Part shown: piece by piece, positions 17,606 to 26,033 of the stretch
Numbering within the stretch: the stretch's first letter is position 1
How the letters are laid out: each line of letters begins with the position of its first letter
Assembly (NCBI GenBank): GCA_003577305.1
Contig: QEVL01000004.1
Coordinates: forward strand, 45,633 to 109,632
Length of the DNA: 64,000 bases
DNA from: Burkholderiales bacterium
GTDB lineage: Bacteria > Pseudomonadota > Gammaproteobacteria > Burkholderiales > Burkholderiaceae_E
Direction: 5' to 3'
The notes under the pieces: model-generated
Seen by the model: only the letters and a program-made list of their open reading frames with translations
The model's database searches: none
Told to the model about the DNA's origin: nothing
Made by a program: the position numbers and the translations under genes

Positions 17606-18814
17606 ATGCATCTGGAATTCACGCCCGAAGATCAGGCTTTCCGCGCCATCGTGCGCGGGTTCATCGCTTCGAACCTGCCGACTGACATCGCGGCCAGGGT
17701 CAACGGTCGCCAACCGCTCGTCAAGGACGACTACACTCGATGGCAGAAGATCCTGCACGGCAGAGGCTGGGGCGCGCCCGCATGGCCCCGCGAATTCGGC
17801 GGTGCCGGATGGACGCCGATCCAGCAATACATCTTCGAGGAAGAATGCGCGGCCGCCGGGGCGCCGATGCAGCTTCCGTTCGGCCCGAAGATGGTCGGTC
17901 CGGTCATCATCGCATTCGGCAACGAGTTCCAGCAGAGGCGATTTCTCCCTGGCATCGCTTCGGGCGAAGAGTGGTGGTGCCAAGGCTTCTCCGAACCAGA
18001 TGCCGGTTCTGATCTGGCGTCCTTGAAGACGCGTGCCGAACGGGTTCCAGGCCCGGCCGGCGGGCGCTACCTGGTCAACGGGCAGAAGACCTGGACCACC
18101 TATGCCCATTACGCCGACTGGATCTTCTGTCTGGTGCGTACCCGAAGCGAGGGTCGCCCGCAAGAAGGGATTTCGTTCCTCCTGATCGACATGAAGACGC
18201 CCGGCATCAGCGTGCGTCCCATCGCCATGCTCGATGGAGCGCGCGAGATCAACGAAGTGTGGTTCGAAAACGTCGAGGTTCCGGTGTCCGGCCTCGTCGG
18301 CAACGAGAACAGGGGCTGGGCGTATGCCAAGTTCCTGCTCGACCAGGAACGCACCGACATCGCCCGGGTGGGCCGCTCCAAGGCCGCACTCGAATACCTG
18401 AAGACGATCGCCCGCCGTGAACTCGACGAAGGGCGCCCCCTGATCGAGAACCAGCGCTTTCGCGACAGGGTCGCGCAGGTCGAGCTCGAACTGATCGCCC
18501 TCGAGATCACGAACCTGCGCACGCTGTCGAACATGGCCCGGAAACGGGCATCGGGTCCGGAGCCATCGCTGCTGAAGATCAAGGGCTCGGAGATCGAACA
18601 GATGCTGAGCGAATTGATGATGCAGGCACTGGGCCATCGCTCGATCGTCCAGATCGGCGAATCGATCGGTGCAGACCAACGCGGCGATCCGATTCACCGG
18701 GTTTTCGAGGCGCCACTGACCGGCAACTATCTGAACTGCCGAAAGACGTCCATATACGGCGGCTCCAACGAGATCCAGAAGAACATCATCTCCAGGATCA
18801 TCCTGGGACTCTGA
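17606..18814 (+). CDS. acyl-CoA dehydrogenase, large subunit (PimC-like)
   Basis: A 402-residue flavoprotein of the acyl-CoA dehydrogenase family. Seen: WGAPAWPREFGGAGWTPIQQYIFEEE, the FAD/substrate loop QGFSEPDAGSDLASLKTRA, NGQKTWTTYAHYADW and the C-terminal IYGGSNEIQKNIIS. The order, the WTT segment and the partner gene resemble the large subunit of pimeloyl-CoA dehydrogenase (PimC). At the position of the catalytic Glu of medium-chain enzymes (Y-E-G-T) this protein has Gly (Y384-G385-G-S), so another residue or the partner subunit would have to supply the base. The substrate is inferred only as an acyl- or dicarboxylyl-CoA. Confidence 0.85.
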   Translation: MHLEFTPEDQAFRAIVRGFIASNLPTDIAARVNGRQPLVKDDYTRWQKILHGRGWGAPAWPREFGGAGWTPIQQYIFEEECAAAGAPMQLPFGPKMVGPVIIAFGNEFQQRRFLPGIASGEEWWCQGFSEPDAGSDLASLKTRAERVPGPAGGRYLVNGQKTWTTYAHYADWIFCLVRTRSEGRPQEGISFLLIDMKTPGISVRPIAMLDGAREINEVWFENVEVPVSGLVGNENRGWAYAKFLLDQERTDIARVGRSKAALEYLKTIARRELDEGRPLIENQRFRDRVAQVELELIALEITNLRTLSNMARKRASGPEPSLLKIKGSEIEQMLSELMMQALGHRSIVQIGESIGADQRGDPIHRVFEAPLTGNYLNCRKTSIYGGSNEIQKNIISRIILGL

Positions 18815-18836
18815 GCATCCCGACGGGGCCCCGCAG

Positions 18837-19979
18837 ATGGATTTCGACTACCAGGAAGAACAACTGGCGCTGCAGCAAACCCTGGACCGCTTCATCCGCA
18901 GCGAGTACAGCTTCGAGAGGCGCCGGAATATCATCGCGTCACCGGACGGATTCAGTCGCCAGGTCTGGTCGAAGTTCTCCCATCTGGGCATCCTCGGCAT
19001 CCCCTTTTCCGGCCACCTCGGCGACATCGACGCGACTGCGATCGGTACGATGGTCGTCATGGAGATTCTGGGGCGCGGTCTGGTCGTCGAACCGTATCTG
19101 ACGACGGTCGTCCTGTGCGGTGGTCTGATTCGCGATGCCGGCAGCGTGCTCCAACGGGAGACGCTGTTGCCGCTCGTTGCCGGCGGCTCCCTGTTGATGG
19201 CGCTCGGCCACCACGAGCCCGGCACGCGCTACGAATTGAATCATGTCGCCACGAGGGCCAGGACAGAGGGTCGCGGCTACGTGATCGACGGCGCCAAGTC
19301 GGTTGTGCTCGGAGGCGACACCGCTGACAAGCTGATCGTTTCTGCGCGCACAAGCGGTGACTCGCGCAACGATCTCGGCATCTCGCTCTTCGTCGTCGAT
19401 GCGACAGCCCCTGGGGTTCGCATCCATGGCTACCCGACGCACGATGCCAGGCGCGCGGCCGACGTCGAACTCGCAGCGGTGCGGGTCGATTCCGACGCCC
19501 TGGTGGGGGAAAGGGACCAGGCACTGCCGGTCATCGAACGCGCAGTCGACTATTCGATTGCGGCACTTTGCGCTGAAGCAGTCGGCATCATGTCCGCCCT
19601 CAACGAGATGACGCTCGAATACCTGAGGGTACGCAGACAATTCGGCCAGGCGATCGGCAGCTTCCAGGCTCTGCAACACCGGGTGGTCGACATGGTAATC
19701 GCGACAGAACAGGCGCGCTCGATGGCGATGCTGGCGGCCATGCGCGCCGATTCGATCGATGCAGCGAAGCGGCGTTTCGCTCTCTCGGCCGCCAAGGCCT
19801 ATGTTGGACAGGCGGCGCGCCGCGTCGGCCAAGAGGCAGTCCAGTTGCACGGCGGTATGGGCGTGGTCGACGAGCTCATCGTCAGTCACTATTTCAAGCG
19901 CCTTACGATGATCAATGCCACATTCGGCGATGCCGACCACCACCTCGGTTGCGTCAGCGATCGTTTATTGACCGCCTGA
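18837..19979 (+). CDS. acyl-CoA dehydrogenase, small subunit (PimD-like)
   Basis: A 380-residue acyl-CoA dehydrogenase homologue starting 22 bp after the large-subunit gene. Seen: LGILGIPFSGHLGDIDATA, ALGHHEPGTRYEL in place of the usual FAD loop, the helix RVRRQFGQAIGSFQALQHRVVDM, and QEAVQLHGGMGVVDELIVSHYFKRL. The ligand loop is less conserved than in the large subunit, as expected of the non-identical subunit of heterodimeric enzymes. The position of the canonical catalytic Glu is in TFGDADHH, where D365 is the nearest acid. Together the pair should introduce an alpha-beta double bond into an acyl-CoA. Confidence 0.82.
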   Translation: MDFDYQEEQLALQQTLDRFIRSEYSFERRRNIIASPDGFSRQVWSKFSHLGILGIPFSGHLGDIDATAIGTMVVMEILGRGLVVEPYLTTVVLCGGLIRDAGSVLQRETLLPLVAGGSLLMALGHHEPGTRYELNHVATRARTEGRGYVIDGAKSVVLGGDTADKLIVSARTSGDSRNDLGISLFVVDATAPGVRIHGYPTHDARRAADVELAAVRVDSDALVGERDQALPVIERAVDYSIAALCAEAVGIMSALNEMTLEYLRVRRQFGQAIGSFQALQHRVVDMVIATEQARSMAMLAAMRADSIDAAKRRFALSAAKAYVGQAARRVGQEAVQLHGGMGVVDELIVSHYFKRLTMINATFGDADHHLGCVSDRLLTA

Positions 19980-20213
19980 GTGGACACAGGTCTTGCCGCC
20001 GCCTGCGCTGTCGTCTGGTGGCTACGGATCTCGCTTCTCGACGATCCCGCGGCCGTCCTGGAAGGGCGCCAGACACGGAGGGCTCGCGATCCGCGATGCG
20101 CATGTATTCCGCATCAATGCCCATCGCCAGGTTGGAGCTCCCATATTTCACCTTTGAGTCGACGCAGGCATGATGTCCGGCGCACGCTTCACACGACTCG
20201 TCGGAGAAGAGCC

Positions 20214-20819
20214 TTGGACTTCGGTTCGCTCGTTTCGCAGCACGGCTACTGGTTGCTCGCGCTCGGCTGCTTTCTCGAGGGCGAGACGGTGCTGCTGCTC
20301 GCGGGGCTGGCCGCGCGCAGCGGCTACCTGTCGCCGGTCGGCGTACTCGCAGGCGCAACCGTTGCGGCTGCGGCAGGGGACCAGTGCTTCTACTGGATCG
20401 GCCGCTCGAAGGGCCCCGCGCTGCTGCAGCGCTTCCCCCGGCTCGCAGGCCGTGCAGCGTCGCTGCAGGCCCGCGTCGGTCGCCACGATGCGTGGCTGAT
20501 CGTGGGCCTGCGCTTTGCCTGGGGCATGCGCGTCGCGGGCCCGGTCGCACTTGGTGCGATGCGCGTACCGGCACCCCGATTCGCGGCGTTCAATCTCTTC
20601 GGGGCACTGCTTTGGGCCGCCGCGATCGGTGGTCTCGGCTGGTTCGCAGGCCTGGCGGCCGAACGCATCCTCGGTGATCTGCGGCATCTCGAATTGCCGC
20701 TGTTCGCCGCAGTCGCGATGGCCGGGACGCTGGCCTGGTGGATCCGGCGGCGCCGCGCGCACCCGCGCCCGGAACATCGCCGGGACGGCCGCTGGGAACG
20801 CCGCCGGGAACGTCGCTGA
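20214..20819 (+). CDS. DedA family membrane protein
   Basis: A 201-residue membrane protein of the DedA/VTT family. Seen: the re-entrant-loop motif CFLEGETVLLLAGLAARSGYLS (acidic Glu in a hydrophobic segment), GDQCFYWIGRSKG, and GLRFAWGMRVAGPVALGAMRVP, the family's glycine-Arg motif. DedA proteins support membrane potential and undecaprenyl-phosphate or phospholipid translocation. The frame has no suitable ATG at the homologous start: a TTG at 20214 with GGAGAAG seven bases upstream is chosen. The C-terminal 25 residues are Arg-rich. Confidence 0.85.
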   Translation: MDFGSLVSQHGYWLLALGCFLEGETVLLLAGLAARSGYLSPVGVLAGATVAAAAGDQCFYWIGRSKGPALLQRFPRLAGRAASLQARVGRHDAWLIVGLRFAWGMRVAGPVALGAMRVPAPRFAAFNLFGALLWAAAIGGLGWFAGLAAERILGDLRHLELPLFAAVAMAGTLAWWIRRRRAHPRPEHRRDGRWERRRERR

Positions 20820-20864
20820 GTACGCTGGCGGGTACGCCGCTCGCGCGGCCGCAATGACGATCGC

Positions 20865-23307
20865 TCAGGCGGCGTCGAGCCGCCGTGTCAGCACCGCTTT
20901 CACCCAGTCGTTCGGACCGAGCGCCAGCAGCCCCGTGCTCACGGCGAGCAGCGCGATCTCGCCTGGCCGCAGCGCGCCCATCTCGCCCAGGCCAAGGAGT
21001 CCGATCAGCACGCCGGCGACGGCATCGGCGAGCAGGGCCGCGGCCAGCAATGCGCTCGGCCGCGACGCGTAGAATGCGCGCCGCTCGCGCACCGACACCA
21101 CCGAGAACAGTGCGAAGAACAGCAGCAGCTGGAACGTGAACGCCTGCAGATGCGCCGGATCGCTTGCCAGCCCGAGTCGATGCCAGCCGAACGCGAGCAG
21201 CGCCAGCGCCTCGACGAGCATCAGTACGCCGAGCACGACCGCGACGCGCACCAGCGGCCCGATGTTCCAGGTTTCGGGGGCCTGCGACGGGCGCACGCGA
21301 TCGGTGGCCAGCGCGATCTTGACGAAGTCGGTCATGAACACCAGCAGCACCATGCCCAGGGCCGAGATGACGAACTCGCCGGTCACGAGGAACGCGATGA
21401 CGACCAACCCCGCCTTCATGATCGTGCGGCTCACCTTGTTGACGATCCAGGTGAGCACGCGCTGGTAGATCGACCTGCCGATGCGCACGAGGTCGACGAT
21501 GTTCGCGAGGCCTTCGGTGGTCAGCACCGCGCTCGCCGCGCCCTTGGCGACGTCGGTCGCGCCGCTCACCGCGATGCCCACCTCCGCCTGGCGCAGCGCG
21601 GGCGCATCGTTCACGCCGTCGCCGGTCATCGCGACCACGTGGCCAGCAGCCTGCAGATGGGTCACGACCCGGAACTTGTCTTCCGGAAACACCTCGGCGA
21701 AGCCGTCGGCGTCCGCGACCAGTGCCGAGGCAGGCGACGCACGCAACTCGGGCGCGCGCACGATCTCGCCCAGTCCGAGCATGCGTGCGATTTCCCGGGC
21801 AACCGGCAGCGAATCGCCGGTGAGCATCTTCACCCGGACACCGAGTGCGCGCAGCGCCTCGATCAACTGCCGCGCGTCGGGGCGAGGGGCGTCGTGCAGC
21901 AGCGCCAGGCCGACCAGCTGCAGCGGCTCGCCGCCACGCGACCGCGAGGCTGCGAACACCGCGCGCCGCTTCCGCGTCGGCGCCGCGCTCGAGCGCGGCG
22001 ATCGCCCCGGCATCGAGTCCGGCCGCGGCGGCCACCGTGCGCAGCGCGCCCTTCACGCAGCGCAGCGTGGTGCCATCGATCTCGACGACGGCTTCGGTGT
22101 GCCGCGTCGACGGCGAGAACGGCACGAACGAGTGCAGCCGTGCCGTTCGCGGGGCCAGGCCGCCGTCGTGCGCGGCGCGCAGGAAAGCGAGGTCGATCGG
22201 ATCCGCATTGGCTTCGTTCGACGCCAGTGCGCCGATGCGCACGACGTCGTCGCCGGTGAAGCCCGGCTGCGGCAACGCGCCCGCCAGCGACAGGCGATTC
22301 ATCGTCAGCGTTCCGGTCTTGTCGGCGCACAACACGTCCATCGTCGCGGCGTCCTCGACCGCGCCGAGCCGGGTGATCAGCACGCCGCGGCGCGCGAGTT
22401 CCATCGAGCCCAGCGCCATGCTCACCGTGAACATCACCGGCAGCGCCACCGGCACTGCGCTCAACAGCACGACCAGCGCGATCGGCAGCGTGTCGGCGAG
22501 CGGCAGGTGCTGCCAGATCGACACGCCCAGGGTCAGTGCCACCATCGCCCCGACGATGAGGAACAGCCAGCGAACCACCCGGGCGATCACTTCCTCGACG
22601 TGCATTTTCGGCTGCGCACCCGCGACCAGTTGCGCGGTGCGGCCGAAGTACGTCTGCGTGCCCGTCGCGGTGATCACCGCGGTGGCTTCGCCGTCGCGCA
22701 CGGTCGACCCCGAATAGAGCGTGCCGTCGACGCGCACCGCGAGTTCCTGCGACTCGCCGGTGAGCGCCGACTGGTCGACCTTCAGTGCGCCGTCGACGAG
22801 CTGCATGTCGGCCGCGACGAAGTCACCCGCACGCACGCGCACCAGGTCGCCCTTCACCAGGGTGCGCGCCGCAACCGTCGACCAGCTCCCGTCGCGAAGC
22901 GCTCTTGCCTGCACGTCGAGGCGTCGGCGCAGCAAAGCCACCGCCGCGGCCGCACGCTGCTCCTGCACGAAGCCGAGGATCGCGTTCACCACCAGCAGCG
23001 CCACCGCGACCTGGAAGTCGGCCTGCTTGCCGAGCAGGTACGAGAGCAGCGCGATCAGCTCGAGCATCCACGCCGACAAGCCCCAGAAGTGGCGCAGGAA
23101 GAGCCGCACCGGATGGCGCGCCTTCTCGGGGACTTCGTTGGCGCCGAAGCGCTGAAGTCGCGACGCCGCCTCTTCGCTCGACAGGCCCCGCTGGCGATCG
23201 GTACCCAGCGCGACGAGCGTCTGCGCGGCAGTGCTCACCGTCGTGGCGACGGTGTTGGCCGAAGCTCGTGCTGCGTCCATGTCGATACGCTCGTGGCTTA
23301 TCATCAC
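20865..23307 (-). pseudogene. P-type cation (H+-ATPase-like) ATPase split by a frameshift
   Basis: The sequence encodes a full P-type ATPase of about 814 residues in two frames. The upstream frame holds the N terminus, the actuator motif SALTGESQELAV and the phosphorylation site CADKTGTLTMNRL. The downstream frame holds KMLTGDSLPVAREIA, the hinge MTGDGVNDAPALRQAEVGIAVSGATDVAK and the last membrane helices. They meet near 21936-21945, where GVRSLAVA in one frame should continue as RSRGGEPLQLVGLALLHD in the other. The shift is +1, or equivalently -2; loss of one copy of an 8-bp GCGGTCGC-type repeat would explain it. The domain set is closest to plasma-membrane-type proton ATPases (P3A). Without correction the frame reads on into about 450 unrelated codons. 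Confidence 0.85.
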
Positions 23308-23310
23308 GCG

Positions 23311-23868
23311 TTACCGAGGTCTTTCCTCGGTTCGCAGATCCGGCACCGGATAGCGAAGACTGCCGTCGGCCTGCTGGCGCGCGCTCGGCGTCGGCGTTGC
23401 CGGTTCGATCTTTCCGGGGCCCATGATGTGGAACACCGACTCTCCCTCGAACAGCAGGTAGTCGGCGATGATCCGGCGATGGCAGCGCCACCACACCGCC
23501 TCCGCGCACATGATCGCGCAGCGGTGCGCTTGCGCCAGCACCCGCAGTTCCTGCAGCCCGATGCGAAACGGCGGCGTCATCGCGTAGTCTGCATAATTGC
23601 GAAAGCTCGCGTTCTCCCACCAGTCGTTGGGCGATGGCACAGCGCCCTTGCGCCGACCTCGCAGCCCGCCGAGCGCCGCGACGTGGCGGTAGCCGATGCC
23701 GTATCCGGCCAGCGCGGCGGGGAGGGCGTCGGCGTTGAACTGGGGATTGGCCCGCGAGCGGGCGATCGTGCGCACGTCCACGACCAGGTTGCATCGGGCC
23801 TGCTGTAACAGCAATGCGAACTCGGCGATCGACCGCGTCGAGTGCCCGATGGTGTAGAAATCCGTCAT
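23311..23868 (-). CDS. DUF488 family protein (long form)
   Basis: A 185-residue DUF488 protein. Seen: the start MTDFYTIGHSTRSIAEFALLL, the strand VVDVRTIARSRANPQFN and the conserved cysteine/histidine segment CAEAVWWRCHRRIIADYL. Function is unestablished; the fold resembles phosphatase/nuclease-like alpha/beta domains. Its stop is 3 bp from the P-type ATPase start, so the two are probably co-transcribed. It is divergent from the GST gene with 25 bp between starts. Confidence 0.88.
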   Translation of the reverse strand: MTDFYTIGHSTRSIAEFALLLQQARCNLVVDVRTIARSRANPQFNADALPAALAGYGIGYRHVAALGGLRGRRKGAVPSPNDWWENASFRNYADYAMTPPFRIGLQELRVLAQAHRCAIMCAEAVWWRCHRRIIADYLLFEGESVFHIMGPGKIEPATPTPSARQQADGSLRYPVPDLRTEERPR

Positions 23869-23893
23869 CCGAATTCCCGTCTGGAGGTTGTCC

Positions 23894-24499
23894 GTGAAGC
23901 TCTACTACTCCCCCGGTGCCTGCTCGCTGTCTCCGCACATTGTGTTGCACGAGGCAGGGCTGCCTTTCGAAACCGTACTGGCCAGCACGAAGACGCACAA
24001 GTTGCCCGACGGCACCGACTACTACAGCATCAATCCGCGCGGCTACGTGCCGCTGCTCGAATTGGACGACGGCCAGCGACTCACCGAAGGCCCGGTGATC
24101 GTGCAGTGGATCGCCGACCAGGTGCCGCAGAAGAGACTCGCGCCGTCGGCCGGAACGATGCCGCGCTACCGCGTGATGGAGTGGCTCAACTTCGTGAGTG
24201 CCGAGCTTCACAAGCAGTTCAGCCCGCTGTTCAATCCCGCCTACCCGGAAGAGGCGAAGGCGATCAATCGCGAGAAGCTGCTGGGCCGCTACACCTGGGT
24301 CGACGAGCAACTGGCCGGCAGGCAGTACCTGATGGGCGATGAATACTCCGTCGCCGATGCCTACCTGTACACCGTCACCCGCTGGACCGTGCCGATGAAG
24401 CTCGACATTTCATCGCGCGCCAACCTCGCCGCGTTCATGGCGCGTATGGACCAGCGTCCGGCCGTGCAGCGCGCGCTCGCGGCGGAGGGGCTCGCGTAG
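23894..24499 (+). CDS. glutathione S-transferase, beta class-like
   Basis: A 201-residue GST. The N terminus KLYYSPGACSLSPHIVLHEAG is diagnostic for the bacterial beta class, including the catalytic-region Cys at position 10; the cis-Pro region is RGYVPLLELDDG, and YLMGDEYSVADAYLYTVTRW is the conserved helix of the C-terminal domain. It conjugates or reduces electrophiles with glutathione. The start is a GTG at 23894, chosen because a GGAGG site lies six bases upstream; a TTG two codons earlier is less well placed. Confidence 0.92.
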   Translation: MKLYYSPGACSLSPHIVLHEAGLPFETVLASTKTHKLPDGTDYYSINPRGYVPLLELDDGQRLTEGPVIVQWIADQVPQKRLAPSAGTMPRYRVMEWLNFVSAELHKQFSPLFNPAYPEEAKAINREKLLGRYTWVDEQLAGRQYLMGDEYSVADAYLYTVTRWTVPMKLDISSRANLAAFMARMDQRPAVQRALAAEGLA

Positions 24500-24504
24500 C
24501 CTGA

Positions 24505-25134
24505 TCACCGCGCCGACGTCAGCAGGCGCACCGCCAGGCCGGCGAAGACGGCTCCGCACAGCCGGTTCAGGTACACCTGCGCGCGCACGGACCGCCGCAG
24601 CAGGTTACCGATGGCGCCCGCAAGCAGTGCCACCGTGCCGAAACTGAGCACCGTGGCCACGATGAAGCACAGGCCGAACCAGACGATCTGAAGTGCTACC
24701 GGCCCGGCACTCGGCTCGACGAACTGCGGCAGGAAGGCCAGGAAGAACAGCAGCACCTTGGGGTTCGTCAGGTTCATCACGATCCCTCGCGCGAACAGTC
24801 CGCGGGGCGAGGCTCCCGGAGCGCCGGCGTCCTCCAGAGGGCCGGAAGGGGCCCGAAAGGCCTGCCAGGCCAGGTAGGCGAGGTATGCGGCCCCCACGAG
24901 CTTGAGCACGGTAAACGCGGCCTCGGATGCGGCGAACACCGCAGCCAGGCCGAAGGCTACGGCCAGTGTGTGCACGCAAATGCCGGTGCAGAGGCCGCCG
25001 ATCACGAGCATGCCCGCGCGTTTGCCCCGGGCAATCGACTGCATCAGCACGAAAGTGTTGTCCGGCCCCGGGGTGAAACCGAGAACGATTGCGACGAGAA
25101 AGAAAGCGACGCTCGTCTCGAGTGAAGGCATCAC
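24505..25134 (-). CDS. LysE/RhtB family amino acid exporter
   Basis: A 209-residue membrane protein with six hydrophobic segments. Seen: the N-terminal family motif FFLVAIVLGFTPGPDNTFVLMQS and the second conserved segment GICVHTLAVAFGLAAVF, plus MNLTNPKVLLFFLAFLPQFV, all typical of RhtB-type exporters of homoserine lactone, threonine or other amino acids. Substrate unknown. Convergent with the GST gene (5 bp between stops). Upstream of its start lies the 405-bp gap with the dif site. Confidence 0.92.
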   Translation of the reverse strand: MMPSLETSVAFFLVAIVLGFTPGPDNTFVLMQSIARGKRAGMLVIGGLCTGICVHTLAVAFGLAAVFAASEAAFTVLKLVGAAYLAYLAWQAFRAPSGPLEDAGAPGASPRGLFARGIVMNLTNPKVLLFFLAFLPQFVEPSAGPVALQIVWFGLCFIVATVLSFGTVALLAGAIGNLLRRSVRAQVYLNRLCGAVFAGLAVRLLTSAR

Positions 25135-25539
25135 GGCTCCGGGGGAACAGCAGACAAGACAGCGATTCTAGGCCTTCGCGACGAGAGCGCGCCCGGGCGG
25201 TGAGCCAGGTGTCCGGATTTACAGGAACTCCGCCGCAACACCAACGATCAATCAACAGGTTATCTGCGTTTGCTATTCGACAACCTTAACTTCTTTGACA
25301 ATGTTCATCGGCCGGCCACTACTGTGTCGTCCTCGGACACGCATCGTAAGCAACAACTCGAAGATATCGCTGCAACCTATTGATATTGCGTCATTCCATG
25401 AACTGATGGAAGACAGACATCCATCGGAGAAGCATCGGATTGCAGCGCCAGCACCGGCACGGCTTGAAGGCCCGATGACTTTACATAATACACATTATGC
25501 GCACTGAGATCCGAGGCACGCCGATTCCAGAAGCCAGCC
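25135..25539. other. gene-free gap, comparatively AT-rich, holding the dif site
   Basis: About 405 bp between two - strand genes with no credible frame. Its central part (25255-25510) is visibly poorer in GC than the flanks. It contains the promoter side of lysE on the left, the dif-like site at 25478-25505, and the 3' end of the DUF488 gene on the right. I see no RNA gene in it. Confidence 0.7.
25478..25505. other. dif: dif site (XerC/XerD chromosome-dimer resolution site)
   Basis: Three consecutive elements match the reverse complement of E. coli dif: an XerD-type arm ACTTTACATAA (9 of 11 identical), a 6-bp centre TACACA (5 of 6) and an XerC-type arm TTATGCGCACT (10 of 11), for 24 of 28 in all. 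The inner palindrome CATAA...TTATG is perfect. XerC and XerD recombine such sites under FtsK control at the replication terminus. The location in a gene-free gap and the polarity of KOPS-like octamers on both sides support the call. Confidence 0.88.
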
Positions 25540-25908
25540 TCAGTCCTTCTTTCTGCGCCTCGCCTCCAGGAACTCCGCGAGCGCGTGCGCATTGTTGAAC
25601 CGCTCCTCCCTGGCTCCGAACAGCAGGCTCACCGTGCGATGGTGATCGACCAGTCCGGTCAGTTCGGCGACGGCCGCCGGTTCGGCTTCGAGTTCGGCGA
25701 AATACCGGGCCTTGAAGGCGTCCCACCGCGCTGGGTCGTGGTTGAACCAGCGACGCAGTTCGTTCGAGGGCGAAACAGTCTTCAGCCAGGCGTCGATGTG
25801 CGCATGCTCGCGGCTCAATCCGCGCGGCCAGAGCCGGTCGACCAGGATCCTGAATCCGTCGGCTGCCGATGGCGGCTCGTAGACCCGCTTGACCCGAATC
25901 GTCGTCAT
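25540..25908 (-). CDS. DUF488 family protein (YeaO-like short form)
   Basis: A 122-residue protein of the short DUF488 type. Seen: the opening IRVKRVYEPPSAADGFRILVDRLWPRGLSRE, in which VLVDRLWPRGL is the family signature (here split for length: RILVDRLWPRG), and RWFNHDPARWDAFKARYFAEL. Function unknown. The ATG at 25908 has a G-rich stretch at the right distance upstream; a GTG two codons earlier is possible. It begins the gene series to the right of dif. Confidence 0.85.
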   Translation of the reverse strand: MTTIRVKRVYEPPSAADGFRILVDRLWPRGLSREHAHIDAWLKTVSPSNELRRWFNHDPARWDAFKARYFAELEAEPAAVAELTGLVDHHRTVSLLFGAREERFNNAHALAEFLEARRRKKD

Positions 25909-26033
25909 CGCCACCCCCGCATCAGTTGATGGTCCCGGTTCCCGACTTTACCTCTTGCCCCGATGCGAACGGCGACGCGCGCATCGCTCGCAGGGGGTTA
26001 GAGTGGCGTGCATCGGGAGCGAGGACGACCGCA

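Noticed and set aside
19980..20213. A decayed coding fragment between the acyl-CoA dehydrogenase and DedA genes (a - strand stretch looks protein-like near 20100)
   Set aside because: The coding-looking part is under 40 codons, has no start or ribosome site, and matches no family I know.
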